A DNA stretch of 63,083 bases from an uncultured Gemmiger sp. (GTDB taxonomy: Bacteria; Bacillota; Clostridia; Oscillospirales; Ruminococcaceae), in contig CALXBE010000011.1 in the NCBI GenBank assembly GCA_944386495.1, positions 1-63,083 on the forward strand, in the 5' to 3' direction. The position numbers and the translations under genes are program-made. Shown piece after piece: positions 8,145 through 16,532 of this stretch. The notes beneath the pieces were generated by a model. It was not told where the DNA came from, ran no database searches, and was given only the letters and a program-made list of their open reading frames with translations. The number at the start of each line of letters is the position of its first letter. The stretch's first letter is position 1.

Positions 8145-9746
8145 TTACTTCCCCTGTTCCTGTCCTGTTGCCCGGTATTTGGAAGGACTGGTTCCAAAAT
8201 ACCGTTTGAATACATAGCTGAAATAGTTGGGGTCCAGGTACCCGGTCTGCTGGGCGATGAGATAGGTTTTCTCCTCACTGGACCGGAGCAGCTCTGCTGC
8301 CGCTTCCATCCGTACCTGGGTCACATAAGCTGTAAAGCTCATTCCTGTCTCCCGTTTGAACATGGTGGAGAAATAAGCGGGAGAGAGATGAAGATGTTCA
8401 CAGAGCATTTCCACCGACAGGTTGCAGTCGGCGTAGTTTTCCCCAATGAATTCCCGGGCCTTGTCCACGGTCCGGGCTGTAGTATAGCTTCGCTGACGGC
8501 GGAGCAGTTCCTGGAGGTGGAGGCACCGTTCCTCCACCCAGCTGCCCAGCTGCTGGGGTCCGCCGAAATCCGAAATCTGCACCGCCCCGGTGAATCCCGG
8601 GCCAAACACTTCCTCCTGGGGAATCTCCGCCTCCCGGGCCAGCCGCATAAGGCAGGCCACCAGTTCCAGGAAAAAGCACTGCATCTGGCTGAGGGAGGTC
8701 TCATTCTGAGCCTGACGGAGCCAGCCTTCCGTAAAGGCCCTTACCTGTTCCGGAGTGCCCAGTTTTACTGCGTTTACCAGTTCCCGCTCCGCTGTCTCGT
8801 CAAAGGGAAGGGTATTGGTGCTCCGGGGTTCCAGGTCCCCGATATAGAGGGTCCGTCCGGGGCCCAGGATGACCCGGTATTCCAGGGCGCTTTTGGCCCC
8901 ATGGATGGACTGAGCCAGCTGGGCCGGCTGTTCCACTCCCAGGCCCACACCAATGGTCAGCTGCAGTCCCAGCAGGGGTTCTCCCAGGGCACGCACCCGC
9001 TCCAGTTCTCCAATCAGCCCGTAGACCCGGGGGTACTCCTCAAAAGCGGCAATCACTGCCAGGTCATCGTCGTAAAGGGTCCAATGGAACTGGCAGTCGG
9101 AAAGGGAGGCATTCTCCTCAAAAAAGTTTTTCAGAGAAAGCAGGATCAAATCGTCCGGGTCCTCCCCCAGGTTGCTCACATGAATCTCGGCGGCCACCCA
9201 GCTTTTGCCGGAAAACTCGATCTCATACCGGGCAGCACGCTCCATGATCTGGTTTGCCTTCAGCTGCCCGCTGAGAAGGCGGGTATAAAACTGGCCCCGG
9301 AGCACCGGAAGGTTTTCCTCATAGCTCCGCCGGAGTTTTTCCATATCCTGCTGGCGGATTCGTTCTTCCTCCATGGTTTTCCGCAGGCGGACCAGAACCC
9401 CGCTCAGGTCCTCCGAGGTAATGGGCTTGAGGAGATATTCAAATACATTCATTCCGATGGCCTGGCGGGCGTAGTCAAAATCATCAAAGCCGGAAAAAAT
9501 AACCAGCCGCACTGCCGGAAGCTGTTGTTTCAGCTGGCGGCAAAGGGTCAGCCCGTCCATAAAGGGCATCTTTATGTCGGTAAGCACCACATCCGGCCGG
9601 AGCTGTTCTGCCAGTTCCAGGGCATCCCGACCGTTGGCCGCCTCCCCTGCCAGCTCAAAACCCAAAGCATTCCAGTCAATACGGGTGCGGATTCCGGCCC
9701 GCAGTTCCTCCTCATCATCTACCAGAAGGATACGATATTTATCCAT
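8145..9746 (-). CDS. yesN: YesN-family response regulator with AraC DNA-binding domain
   Basis: A 533-residue regulator. The N-terminal receiver domain has acidic residues D10 and D11, phospho-acceptor D57 in VVLTDIKMP, and the conserved Lys in YLLKP. A long middle region is followed by two AraC helix-turn-helix motifs at the C-terminus (NLSVEMLCEHLHLSPAYFST and TYLIAQQTGYLDPNYFSYVF, ending GTSPSKYR). It is expected to activate mglBAC and perhaps galMKT when phosphorylated by YesM. It is the first gene of the yesN-yesM-binding-protein transcript, with its own promoter just past the mglC terminator. Confidence 0.92.
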   Translation of the reverse strand: MDKYRILLVDDEEELRAGIRTRIDWNALGFELAGEAANGRDALELAEQLRPDVVLTDIKMPFMDGLTLCRQLKQQLPAVRLVIFSGFDDFDYARQAIGMNVFEYLLKPITSEDLSGVLVRLRKTMEEERIRQQDMEKLRRSYEENLPVLRGQFYTRLLSGQLKANQIMERAARYEIEFSGKSWVAAEIHVSNLGEDPDDLILLSLKNFFEENASLSDCQFHWTLYDDDLAVIAAFEEYPRVYGLIGELERVRALGEPLLGLQLTIGVGLGVEQPAQLAQSIHGAKSALEYRVILGPGRTLYIGDLEPRSTNTLPFDETAERELVNAVKLGTPEQVRAFTEGWLRQAQNETSLSQMQCFFLELVACLMRLAREAEIPQEEVFGPGFTGAVQISDFGGPQQLGSWVEERCLHLQELLRRQRSYTTARTVDKAREFIGENYADCNLSVEMLCEHLHLSPAYFSTMFKRETGMSFTAYVTQVRMEAAAELLRSSEEKTYLIAQQTGYLDPNYFSYVFKRYFGTSPSKYRATGQEQGK

Positions 9747-9833
9747 GTAAGTCCTCCCGCAGGGTGCAGGGCCTTGGTTCCGGTCCCCGCACTTTCTCTG
9801 CGTTTCAAATGCAGGATATATTTCTTAATGAGA

Positions 9834-9861
9834 ATTATATCATAAATTCTTGCAAAACCAA
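9834..9861 (-). promoter_or_regulatory. Promoter of yesN operon
   Basis: TTGGTT at 9856-9861, a 16-bp spacer and TATAAT at 9834-9839 on the minus strand. The -35 falls inside the T-rich tail of the mglC terminator, so the two signals overlap. Confidence 0.6.
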
Positions 9862-9896
9862 AACAAGGCGGCCGTCCGTAGGACCGGACGGCCGCC
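9862..9896 (-). terminator. Terminator after mglC
   Basis: GGCGGCCGTCCG pairs perfectly over 12 bp (9885-9896 with 9867-9878), with loop GTCCTA on the minus strand, followed by TTGTTTTGGTTTTG. Confidence 0.85.
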
Positions 9897-9942
9897 CTGC
9901 TTTCGCCAGGTCAGAGCGGCCCGGCTATTTATGGGGAATTGC

Positions 9943-11007
9943 TTATTTCTTTACCAGATACTTCCGCATATCCAGAGCGCAGGCGAACAGGATGATGCCG
10001 CCCTTGATGGCATACTGCAGGTTCTGGTCCATGCCAACCAGAGGCAGGGCCACGAAAATCAGACGGAGCATGATAACGCCGATGACGATACCGCTGATTT
10101 TACCAATACCACCGACAAAGGATACGCCGCCGATAACACAGGCTGCGATGGCGTCCAGTTCGTAGTTCACACCGGTGTTGGCGGTGTTGGATGCGATACG
10201 GGCGGACTCTACGAAGCCGGCCCAGCCGTACATAGCACCGGCCAGAGCAAATACTGCAATGGTGGTAGCGAATACATTAACACCGGAAACGCGGGCAGCT
10301 TCCTCGTTGGCGCCCAGAGCGAACATGTTCTTGCCGAAGGTGGTCTTGTTCCAGATGAACCACATGAGGATGGTCAGGAGCACTGCGTAGATTACATAGT
10401 TGGGAATCTGGATCTTACCGCCTGCAAAGCTGAGCAGAGGAGGATTGCCTACTACGAAGTTACGGTATCCCTCAGACAGGCCGGAAATAGCCATGCCCTT
10501 GTTGTTGCCCTGCTGTACATAGAGGAGCAGGATGGTGTAGAGGATCAGCTGGGTAGCCAGAGTAACGATGAAGGGATGCAGCTTGAACTTGGCTACAAAG
10601 AAGCCGTTGAAAGCACCGATGAGAGCGCCGATGGCCACTACGATCAGGATGACCAGGGGAATGGGCAGGGTGCCGATGTTGGGCCACATTTTGTTGGCGG
10701 CATCAGTTGCCTGCAGGAGAGAAGCTGCCACACAGGCGGTGATACCAACGGCACGGCCGGCAGAAAGGTCGGTACCGGTGAGAACGATACAGCCTGCGAT
10801 GCCCAGAGCCACCGGCAGATAGGCGGCGGTCAGGGAGAGCAGATTGATCAGAGAGCTGGGGGCCAAAAACGAGGGCTGAGTCACTGCCACATAGGCAGCC
10901 ACCAGCAGCATGATAATGATAAGAGCGTTGTTGAGGAGCATATCCCCCACCTGTTTAGGGGTGATGGACTTTCCTTTCAGCTCCAGTTTCTTGGTGGAAT
11001 TACTCAT
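9943..11007 (-). CDS. mglC: Galactose ABC transporter permease
   Basis: A 354-residue polytopic permease of the ribose/galactose (BPD_transp_2) family, with about ten hydrophobic segments. Diagnostic stretches are LTGTDLSAGRAVGITACVAA, GAFNGFFVAKFKLHPFIVTL and GLALGANEEAARVSGVN-like residues near position 230. It forms the membrane channel that works with MglA and the binding protein MglB. It is the last gene of mglB-mglA-mglC, 18 bases after mglA, and ends at a strong hairpin. Confidence 0.92.
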   Translation of the reverse strand: MSNSTKKLELKGKSITPKQVGDMLLNNALIIIMLLVAAYVAVTQPSFLAPSSLINLLSLTAAYLPVALGIAGCIVLTGTDLSAGRAVGITACVAASLLQATDAANKMWPNIGTLPIPLVILIVVAIGALIGAFNGFFVAKFKLHPFIVTLATQLILYTILLLYVQQGNNKGMAISGLSEGYRNFVVGNPPLLSFAGGKIQIPNYVIYAVLLTILMWFIWNKTTFGKNMFALGANEEAARVSGVNVFATTIAVFALAGAMYGWAGFVESARIASNTANTGVNYELDAIAACVIGGVSFVGGIGKISGIVIGVIMLRLIFVALPLVGMDQNLQYAIKGGIILFACALDMRKYLVKK

Positions 11008-11025
11008 AAGATTCTCTCCTCCTCT

Positions 11026-12525
11026 TTACACATACTTAGCGGCCAGGGTCAGGATCTCTTCCTGACTGGTGTTGCGTGCATCCACTTCGCCGGCTACCTG
11101 TCCGCCGGACATGACCAGAATCCGGTCACATACGCCCAGCAGTTCGGGCATTTCGGAAGATACCATGATAACGCCCTTGCCTTCATTGGCCAGGTCGATG
11201 ATCAGCTGGTAGATTTCGTACTTGGCGCCTACATCGATGCCGCGGGTAGGCTCGTCCAGAAGCAGGATCTCGGGCTTGGTAAGGAGCCACCGGCCCAGAA
11301 TAACCTTCTGCTGGTTACCGCCGGACAAAGACCGGATCTGGGTTTTCTGGCTGGGAGTCTTGATGTGCATTGCCTGAATGGCCCAGTCGGTATCCTTCTT
11401 CATCTTGCTGTCGTCCAGATATACCTTACCGATCAGGTAATCCTTCAGGCTGGAAATTACGGTGTTGTCCCGGATGTCCCGGATTCCGAAGATACCGGTT
11501 GCCCGCCGCTCCTCGGTAAGGAGGGCGAAGCCGTTCTTGATGGCTTCCTTGGGAGTGCGGTTCTTGATGGACTTGCCATGGAGGGTAATGGTGCCGCCCT
11601 CACGGGTCATGGCGCCGAACAGGTTTTCCAGAACCTCGGTACGCCCGGAGCCGTCCAGACCGGCAATGCCCAGGATCTCACCCTTCCGCAGCTGGAAGGT
11701 AGCATCCTTCAGGCGGGTGTACTTGCCGGAAATGTGCTGTACATCCAGAATCACATCCCCGGGCTTGTTGGTCTTTTCAGGGAACCGGTTGGTCAGCTCA
11801 CGGCCTACCATCAGGCGGATGATCTCGTCCATGGTCAGTTCCTTGGCGGGCCGGGTGGCTACCCACTGACCATCCCGCATGATGGTCACATCGTCACTGA
11901 TCCGGAGGATCTCCTCCATCTTGTGAGATATGTAGATAATGCCGCAGCCCTTGTCCCGAAGCATATTGATGATCCGGAACAAGTGCTCTACTTCCGTTTC
12001 AGTCAGAGAGGAAGTGGGCTCGTCGAAAACAATGATTTTGGAATTGTAGGAAACTGCCTTGGCGATCTCCACCATCTGCCGCTGAGAAACAGGCAGAGTG
12101 GACATGATAGCCTTGGGGTTGACGGTAACTTCCAGGGTATCGAAAATCTTTTTGGTCTCCTTGGCCATAATGCTTTCGCTGACCATGATTCCCGCTACCT
12201 TGGGGTAACGGCCCAGCCACAGGTTATCCTGTACGCTGCGGGTCAGAGCCTGGTTCAGTTCCTGGTGTACCATGGCCACTCCGTTTTCCAGAGCGTCCTT
12301 GGAGCTTTTGAAATCTACTTCTTTCCCATCCAGCTTGATGGTGCCTGCATCCCGGTGATAAATTCCGAACAGGCACTTCATCAGAGTGGATTTACCTGCA
12401 CCGTTTTCCCCCATCAGGGCATGTACCGTACCGGGGCGAACGGTCAGGTTTACATTGTCCAGCGCTTTTACGCCGGGGAATTCCTTGCAGATGCCTCGCA
12501 TTTCCAGCAGGGCCGGCTTGTCCAT
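11026..12525 (-). CDS. mglA: Galactose ABC transporter ATP-binding protein
   Basis: A 499-residue protein with two ABC ATPase domains, as usual for ribose/galactose importers. The first domain has Walker A GENGAGKS, a [13 protein letters not shown] signature and [11 protein letters not shown]. The second has a degenerate Walker A (GLDGSGRTE), the signature [15 protein letters not shown] and [12 protein letters not shown]. The frame opens ten codons earlier, but the ATG at 12525 follows GAGGAGGAAAATT and matches the family start [14 protein letters not shown]. It powers sugar import with MglC. Confidence 0.95.
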   Translation of the reverse strand: MDKPALLEMRGICKEFPGVKALDNVNLTVRPGTVHALMGENGAGKSTLMKCLFGIYHRDAGTIKLDGKEVDFKSSKDALENGVAMVHQELNQALTRSVQDNLWLGRYPKVAGIMVSESIMAKETKKIFDTLEVTVNPKAIMSTLPVSQRQMVEIAKAVSYNSKIIVFDEPTSSLTETEVEHLFRIINMLRDKGCGIIYISHKMEEILRISDDVTIMRDGQWVATRPAKELTMDEIIRLMVGRELTNRFPEKTNKPGDVILDVQHISGKYTRLKDATFQLRKGEILGIAGLDGSGRTEVLENLFGAMTREGGTITLHGKSIKNRTPKEAIKNGFALLTEERRATGIFGIRDIRDNTVISSLKDYLIGKVYLDDSKMKKDTDWAIQAMHIKTPSQKTQIRSLSGGNQQKVILGRWLLTKPEILLLDEPTRGIDVGAKYEIYQLIIDLANEGKGVIMVSSEMPELLGVCDRILVMSGGQVAGEVDARNTSQEEILTLAAKYV

Positions 12526-12548
12526 AATTTTCCTCCTCTCGCAGTAGC

Positions 12549-12642
12549 AAACCACCGTTTCGGGTACAGCCCGCCTTCGGGCTGCACCCGAAGCGGTGGT
12601 TTCTAATCAGGGCGAAGCGGGGCTGCCCTTAAGCAGCCCCGC
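12549..12642 (-). promoter_or_regulatory. Two stem-loops between mglB and mglA
   Basis: The first is a 54-base interrupted palindrome (12549-12602), with ends AAACCACCG and CGGTGGTTT and an inner GCCCG/CGGGC stem. The second is a 10-bp perfect stem, GCGGGGCTGC (12617-12626) with GCAGCCCCGC (12633-12642). No long T-run follows either one. Such intercistronic hairpins usually stabilise the upstream message, giving more binding protein than permease and ATPase. Confidence 0.7.
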
Positions 12643-12678
12643 CTTGCCATTCGTAATTCCGGCACAGGGCCCAAGGAT

Positions 12679-13824
12679 TTATTCCTCAGTGGTGCCGTCG
12701 TACATCTGATAGGGAACGCGGATCTTAGCCACGTCAGAGTCTACCACGAACTGGTCGGTGTTGGCCATCAGCTCAGCGCCGTCCATCACATTCTGAACCA
12801 GAGCGTTGATGGTGGTAGCCATACCCACGGCATCCTGCTTGATGGAACCGGTCATGTTGCCAGCCTTGATCAGAGCCTTGGCAGAGTCGGTAGCGTCAAC
12901 GCCGAATACGGGGATGATGGTGGTGCCTTCACCGTTGTTGTAACCAACATTCTGCAGAGCGGAGATAGCGCCTTCGGCCATACCGTCGTTGTTGCAGATG
13001 ATCAGCTCAACCATGTTGTTGTTGTCTTCGTTGTAGCTGCCCAGCAGGGTGACCATGTAGTCGTTGGCAGCCTGAGCGCTCCACTTGCCAGCGGTGTCAA
13101 CCAGGTACTTGGTGGAAGCAGCAGAGTCGTAGTAAGCCAGTTCGGGCTTGCCAGCCTCGGTCAGCAGAGCGTTGGCATCTTCAACAGCGTACTGGGTACG
13201 AGCTTCAGCCTCAGCGTTGCCTTCCTGGCCCTTGAACAGAACATAGGAGATGGTGCCGTCGCCGTTCAGGTCAACTGCATCGTAGTTGGCCAGCAGGTAC
13301 TCACCGATCATTTCGCCCTGCATATGGCCGGCGTCGGGAGCGTTGGTGCCAACAAAGGCGCACTTCTCATAGCTGTTGATAACTTCGTTATCGGCAACCT
13401 CACGGTTGAAGAAGATAACGGGGATGTCAGCAGCGCGGGCGGCTTCCACAATGTCCTTGGCAGGATCGGAGGTGGAGGTCTCTACGATGTTCACGATGAG
13501 CAGGTCAGAACCAGCGGTGATAGCGGTCTTGACTTGGTCGGTCTGGGTGGGCTGGCTGCCAGCGGCATCCCAGTTCTTGGGCTCGATGCCCATAGCCTTC
13601 AGCTGCTCGTCCATAGCGGCACGAACGCTGGAAATGTACACATCAGAGAAGTCATAGTAGAATACATCTACCTGCAGATCGCTGGTAGCAGCAGCAGTAT
13701 CGCCTTCGGCGGGGGCTGCAGTTGCCTCAGCGGGGGTGTCGGTGGTTGCAGTGTTTCCGCCGCAGCCAACCAGCATGCCAATGACCATGACAGCGGCCAG
13801 AAGCAGTGCGAGTTTCTTTTTCAT
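12679..13824 (-). CDS. mglB: Galactose-type ABC transporter substrate-binding lipoprotein
   Basis: A 381-residue sugar-binding lipoprotein with signal MKKKLALLLAAVM and lipobox MLVGC, then an Ala/Thr/Pro/Glu-rich tether before the type I binding fold. The calcium loop is DLNGDGTIS, and FFNREV, CNNDGMAEGA and GVDAT match MglB. The MglB sugar contacts H152 and D154 appear replaced by N and E (GNAEAEART), and F16 by Y, so the ligand may be a galactose relative or galactoside. The ATG at 13824 follows GGGAGGAAAA. An in-frame opening 28 codons longer lacks a signal sequence and is rejected. First gene of mglBAC. Confidence 0.9.
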   Translation of the reverse strand: MKKKLALLLAAVMVIGMLVGCGGNTATTDTPAEATAAPAEGDTAAATSDLQVDVFYYDFSDVYISSVRAAMDEQLKAMGIEPKNWDAAGSQPTQTDQVKTAITAGSDLLIVNIVETSTSDPAKDIVEAARAADIPVIFFNREVADNEVINSYEKCAFVGTNAPDAGHMQGEMIGEYLLANYDAVDLNGDGTISYVLFKGQEGNAEAEARTQYAVEDANALLTEAGKPELAYYDSAASTKYLVDTAGKWSAQAANDYMVTLLGSYNEDNNNMVELIICNNDGMAEGAISALQNVGYNNGEGTTIIPVFGVDATDSAKALIKAGNMTGSIKQDAVGMATTINALVQNVMDGAELMANTDQFVVDSDVAKIRVPYQMYDGTTEE

Positions 13825-14219
13825 TGTCGTTTTCCTCCCATAAATAAATTTCGGGTCGGCGCCCGTGGGCGTCGTCTGTGATTGCATTCTACCCCTTTTT
13901 CGTTGCAAAAACGATAGAAAAATCTTCTGTCTTATATAAAATAAATTCGCTCAATCATCAAAATTCACATACACTTTTTAATATTTTTATAAATTCTGCA
14001 CACATTTTTCTTCTTTGAAGGCGAATTTTCCCTCCCGACCTCGAAAAAACTTCCATGAAATTTCTTTGATATTTTTCCTGATTCCCCTCCCCGAAAATTT
14101 TCAGGGTCATAATGACGGGGATAGGGGATGGTGCTATAATAATATGTATACTAAGATACCATGGACAGTGTCTGCGGCATCTCTTTCAGAAAAAAGACCC
14201 TTTATCCAGGAGCGTTCAG
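13825..14219. promoter_or_regulatory. Divergent mglB / MATE promoter region
   Basis: An AT-rich intergenic region of 395 bases. For mglB (minus) I see TTGATG (13956-13961), a 17-bp spacer and TATATA (13933-13938). For the exporter (plus) I see ATGACG (14112-14117), 17 bp and TATAAT (14135-14140). The weak mglB -35 fits a promoter that needs YesN for activation. No gene and no convincing operator repeat were found here. Confidence 0.55.
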
Positions 14220-15590
14220 ATGACTCATTCCCTAAAAGGCAGTGCTTCCCTGACCCAGGGGCCCATTGCCTCCACCCTTTTTTGGTTTGCCCTGCCCATG
14301 ATGGCGGGAAATCTGCTTCAGCAGATGTACAACATAGCCGACACCCTCATCGTAGGGCGGTTTGTTGGTTCCCAGGCTCTGGGAGCGGTAGGTTCCGCCT
14401 ACACCCTTATGACCTTTCTCACCTCCATCCTTCTGGGGCTTTCCATGGGCAGCGGGGTGGCAGTGTCCATCTCCCTGGGCCGGGGAGATGCCCCCAGAAT
14501 GCGCCGGGAAATCTTTCTCTCCCTGACCATGGTGGGGGCCACCGCCCTCCTCCTCAATCTGGCCGCTTTCCTGGGACTGGACTTTATTCTGGCCTTTCTC
14601 CAGACCCCTGCTGAGCTGTGGGAGCTTATGCGCACCTATCTGTGGGTGATTTTCTGGGGAATCGGCGGCACCTTTCTATACAATTATTACGCCTGCATGC
14701 TTCGGGCGGTGGGAGATTCCGTAGGCCCTCTCCTCTTTCTGGGCGGTTCCGCCCTCCTGAACATTGTGCTGGACCTGCTCTTTGTGGTGGGCCTGGGAGC
14801 CGGGGTGGCCGGCGCCGCCTGGGCCACTGTTATTTCCCAGTGGCTCTCCGGTCTGGGGCTGACCGGATATGCTCTTCTCTCCCGGTCCGACCTGCGGTTC
14901 GGCCGGAAGGAGGCCCGGTGGGACGGTCCCTGTGCCCGGCATCTGTTCCATCTTTCCTTCATCACTGCCGCCCAGCAGTCCATTATGAATTTTGGCATTC
15001 TTCTGGTCCAGGGCCGGGTAAACAGCTTCGGCCCCACCATTATGGCCGCCTTTGCCGCCGCCGTGAAAATCGATTCCTTTGCCTACATGCCGGTCCAGGA
15101 TTTCGGGAACGCCTTTTCCACCTTCCTGGCCCAGAACTACGGCGCCCGCCAGCACCAGAGGATACGCCGCGGGACTCGTATCGCCCTGACTGTCAGTCTG
15201 GCCTTTGGAGCCCTGGTCAGCGCCGTTGTGTTCCTGCTGGCAAAGCCCCTTATGCTCCTCTTCATCCAGCCTCAGGAAACCGAAATTCTGGCCGCCGGGG
15301 TCCAATACCTTCGTACCGAGGGTGTGTTCTATGCCCTGATCGCCCTCCTTTTCCTTCTTTACGGATTCTACCGGGCCATTGAGCGGCCCGCCATGTCGGT
15401 GGTGCTGACCGTGATTTCCCTGGGGCTTCGGGTGATTCTGGCCTATTCCCTTTCCGCCCTGCCTGGTCTGGGGGTAATGGGGATCTGGATCTCCATTCCC
15501 ATCGGCTGGGCCCTGGCAGATATTGCCGGCTGCATCCCCATGGCGAAATTCTTCCGCAGCCTGCTCCGGCAGGAGGATTCCGCCCCGTAA
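14220..15590 (+). CDS. MATE family efflux transporter
   Basis: A 456-residue multidrug and toxin extrusion transporter with about twelve hydrophobic helices in two MatE repeats. Characteristic stretches are LPMMAGNLLQQMYNIADTLI, VGSQALGAVGS, the second-half MPVQDFGNAFSTFLAQNYGA, and ARQHQRIRRGTR. It is expected to use a Na+ or H+ gradient to export cationic compounds, but the substrate cannot be read from sequence. The ATG at 14220 (MTHSLKGS) is chosen because it follows CAGGAGCG by about 8 bases. The open frame begins 36 codons earlier in non-coding-like sequence. Confidence 0.9.
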   Translation: MTHSLKGSASLTQGPIASTLFWFALPMMAGNLLQQMYNIADTLIVGRFVGSQALGAVGSAYTLMTFLTSILLGLSMGSGVAVSISLGRGDAPRMRREIFLSLTMVGATALLLNLAAFLGLDFILAFLQTPAELWELMRTYLWVIFWGIGGTFLYNYYACMLRAVGDSVGPLLFLGGSALLNIVLDLLFVVGLGAGVAGAAWATVISQWLSGLGLTGYALLSRSDLRFGRKEARWDGPCARHLFHLSFITAAQQSIMNFGILLVQGRVNSFGPTIMAAFAAAVKIDSFAYMPVQDFGNAFSTFLAQNYGARQHQRIRRGTRIALTVSLAFGALVSAVVFLLAKPLMLLFIQPQETEILAAGVQYLRTEGVFYALIALLFLLYGFYRAIERPAMSVVLTVISLGLRVILAYSLSALPGLGVMGIWISIPIGWALADIAGCIPMAKFFRSLLRQEDSAP

Positions 15591-15617
15591 CTACCGCACT
15601 TTTTCTCTTTTTCCAAA

Positions 15618-15661
15618 TTGACTTTTTAAAAAGGCAAGTTCATAATTAGTTTGTAAACTAA
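15618..15661 (+). promoter_or_regulatory. Promoter and palindromic operator of the flavodoxin/ferredoxin gene
   Basis: TTGACT (15618-15623), a 17-bp spacer and CATAAT (15641-15646), immediately followed by TTAGTTTGTAAACTAA (15646-15661), a palindrome with 7-bp arms. A repressor bound there would cover the transcription start. The arms share TTAG/CTAA ends with the metal operators at 16496 and 25142 but have a different centre. Confidence 0.6.
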
Positions 15662-15685
15662 CCATTCAGAGAAAGGTAAGTCACT

Positions 15686-16447
15686 ATGGCTCTGTATAAT
15701 ATTTTCTTCAGTCCCACCGGCGGCACCCAGAAGGCTGCCCTGGCCCTGGCCCAGGGTATCGGAGAGGACTGGAAGACCATTGACCTGTCTCTGCCCCGGG
15801 TAGACTATTCCCAGGTTGCTCTGACAGAGGAAGACACCGCAATTCTGGCCGTTCCCTCCTTTGGGGGATTGGTCCCTCAGCCGGCTCTGGCCCGGCTGGG
15901 GCAGCTCCGTGGAATGGGTGCCCGGGCTGTGCTTCTCTGTGTCTACGGCGGCCGCGCCTTTGAGGACACCCTGGTTCAGCTGGAGGATGCTGCCCGGGCA
16001 GCCGGATTCCAGGTGGTTGCCGGAGCAGCCGCCCTGGCTCAGCATTCCATGGTCCATGAGCTGGCTGCCGGCCGCCCGGATGAGAAGGACCTGGCTCAGT
16101 TGAGGGAATTCGGAGAGAAAATCCGGGAGAAGATCCTCTCCGGCAATTCCCATCGTCCCGGCATTCCCGGCAACCGCCCCCACAAAAAGGTGAAGGGCGG
16201 ATGCTTCCCCCCCATGCCCGGGGAAAATTGCAGCAACTGTGGTCTCTGTGCCGTCCGCTGCCCGGTGGAGGCCATCTACATCCAGAACCCCGCCCAGGTG
16301 GACAAGACCCGGTGCATCTCCTGTCTGCGCTGCGCCGCCATCTGCCCCAAGTCCGCCCGGGAGCTGGACCAGGAGCATCTGGCCGTCATCTCCGCCATGC
16401 TGGAGCCTTTCCTGAAACTCCATCAGGAAAACCAGCTCTTTATTTGA
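15686..16447 (+). CDS. EFR1-type flavodoxin-ferredoxin fusion protein
   Basis: A 253-residue soluble redox protein. Residues 1-150 form a flavodoxin-like domain with the FMN loop FSPTGGTQKA and the segment VPSFGGLVPQPAL. Residues 180-235 carry two 4Fe-4S motifs, CSNCGLCAVRCP and CISCLRCAAICP, each CxxCxxCxxxCP. The layout matches the EFR1 family of clostridial ferredoxins, thought to shuttle electrons between flavin and Fe-S partners. The partner is unknown. It is transcribed alone from a promoter with a palindromic operator. Confidence 0.88.
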   Translation: MALYNIFFSPTGGTQKAALALAQGIGEDWKTIDLSLPRVDYSQVALTEEDTAILAVPSFGGLVPQPALARLGQLRGMGARAVLLCVYGGRAFEDTLVQLEDAARAAGFQVVAGAAALAQHSMVHELAAGRPDEKDLAQLREFGEKIREKILSGNSHRPGIPGNRPHKKVKGGCFPPMPGENCSNCGLCAVRCPVEAIYIQNPAQVDKTRCISCLRCAAICPKSARELDQEHLAVISAMLEPFLKLHQENQLFI

Positions 16448-16458
16448 TTCCCCTGCAC

Positions 16459-16509
16459 TTGACAATCCAACTGTGAAAATGCTATCCTTTCCCAATTAGC
16501 AAACGCTAA
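16459..16509 (+). promoter_or_regulatory. Promoter and metal-type operator of the ZIP transporter gene
   Basis: TTGACA (16459-16464), an 18-bp spacer and TATCCT (16483-16488). TTAGCAAACGCTAA (16496-16509) lies across the expected start of transcription and is an inverted repeat TTAGC-N4-GCTAA. The same arrangement occurs at feoA (25142-25159), so a common DtxR-like metal regulator is inferred. Confidence 0.65.
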
Positions 16510-16532
16510 CTTCTTTTTGAAAGGAGCATCCT

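Noticed and set aside
14015-14110. A small gene in the mglB/MATE intergenic region
   Set aside because: The short frames there are AT-rich, have no ribosome site and overlap the promoters; the sequence reads as promoter DNA.
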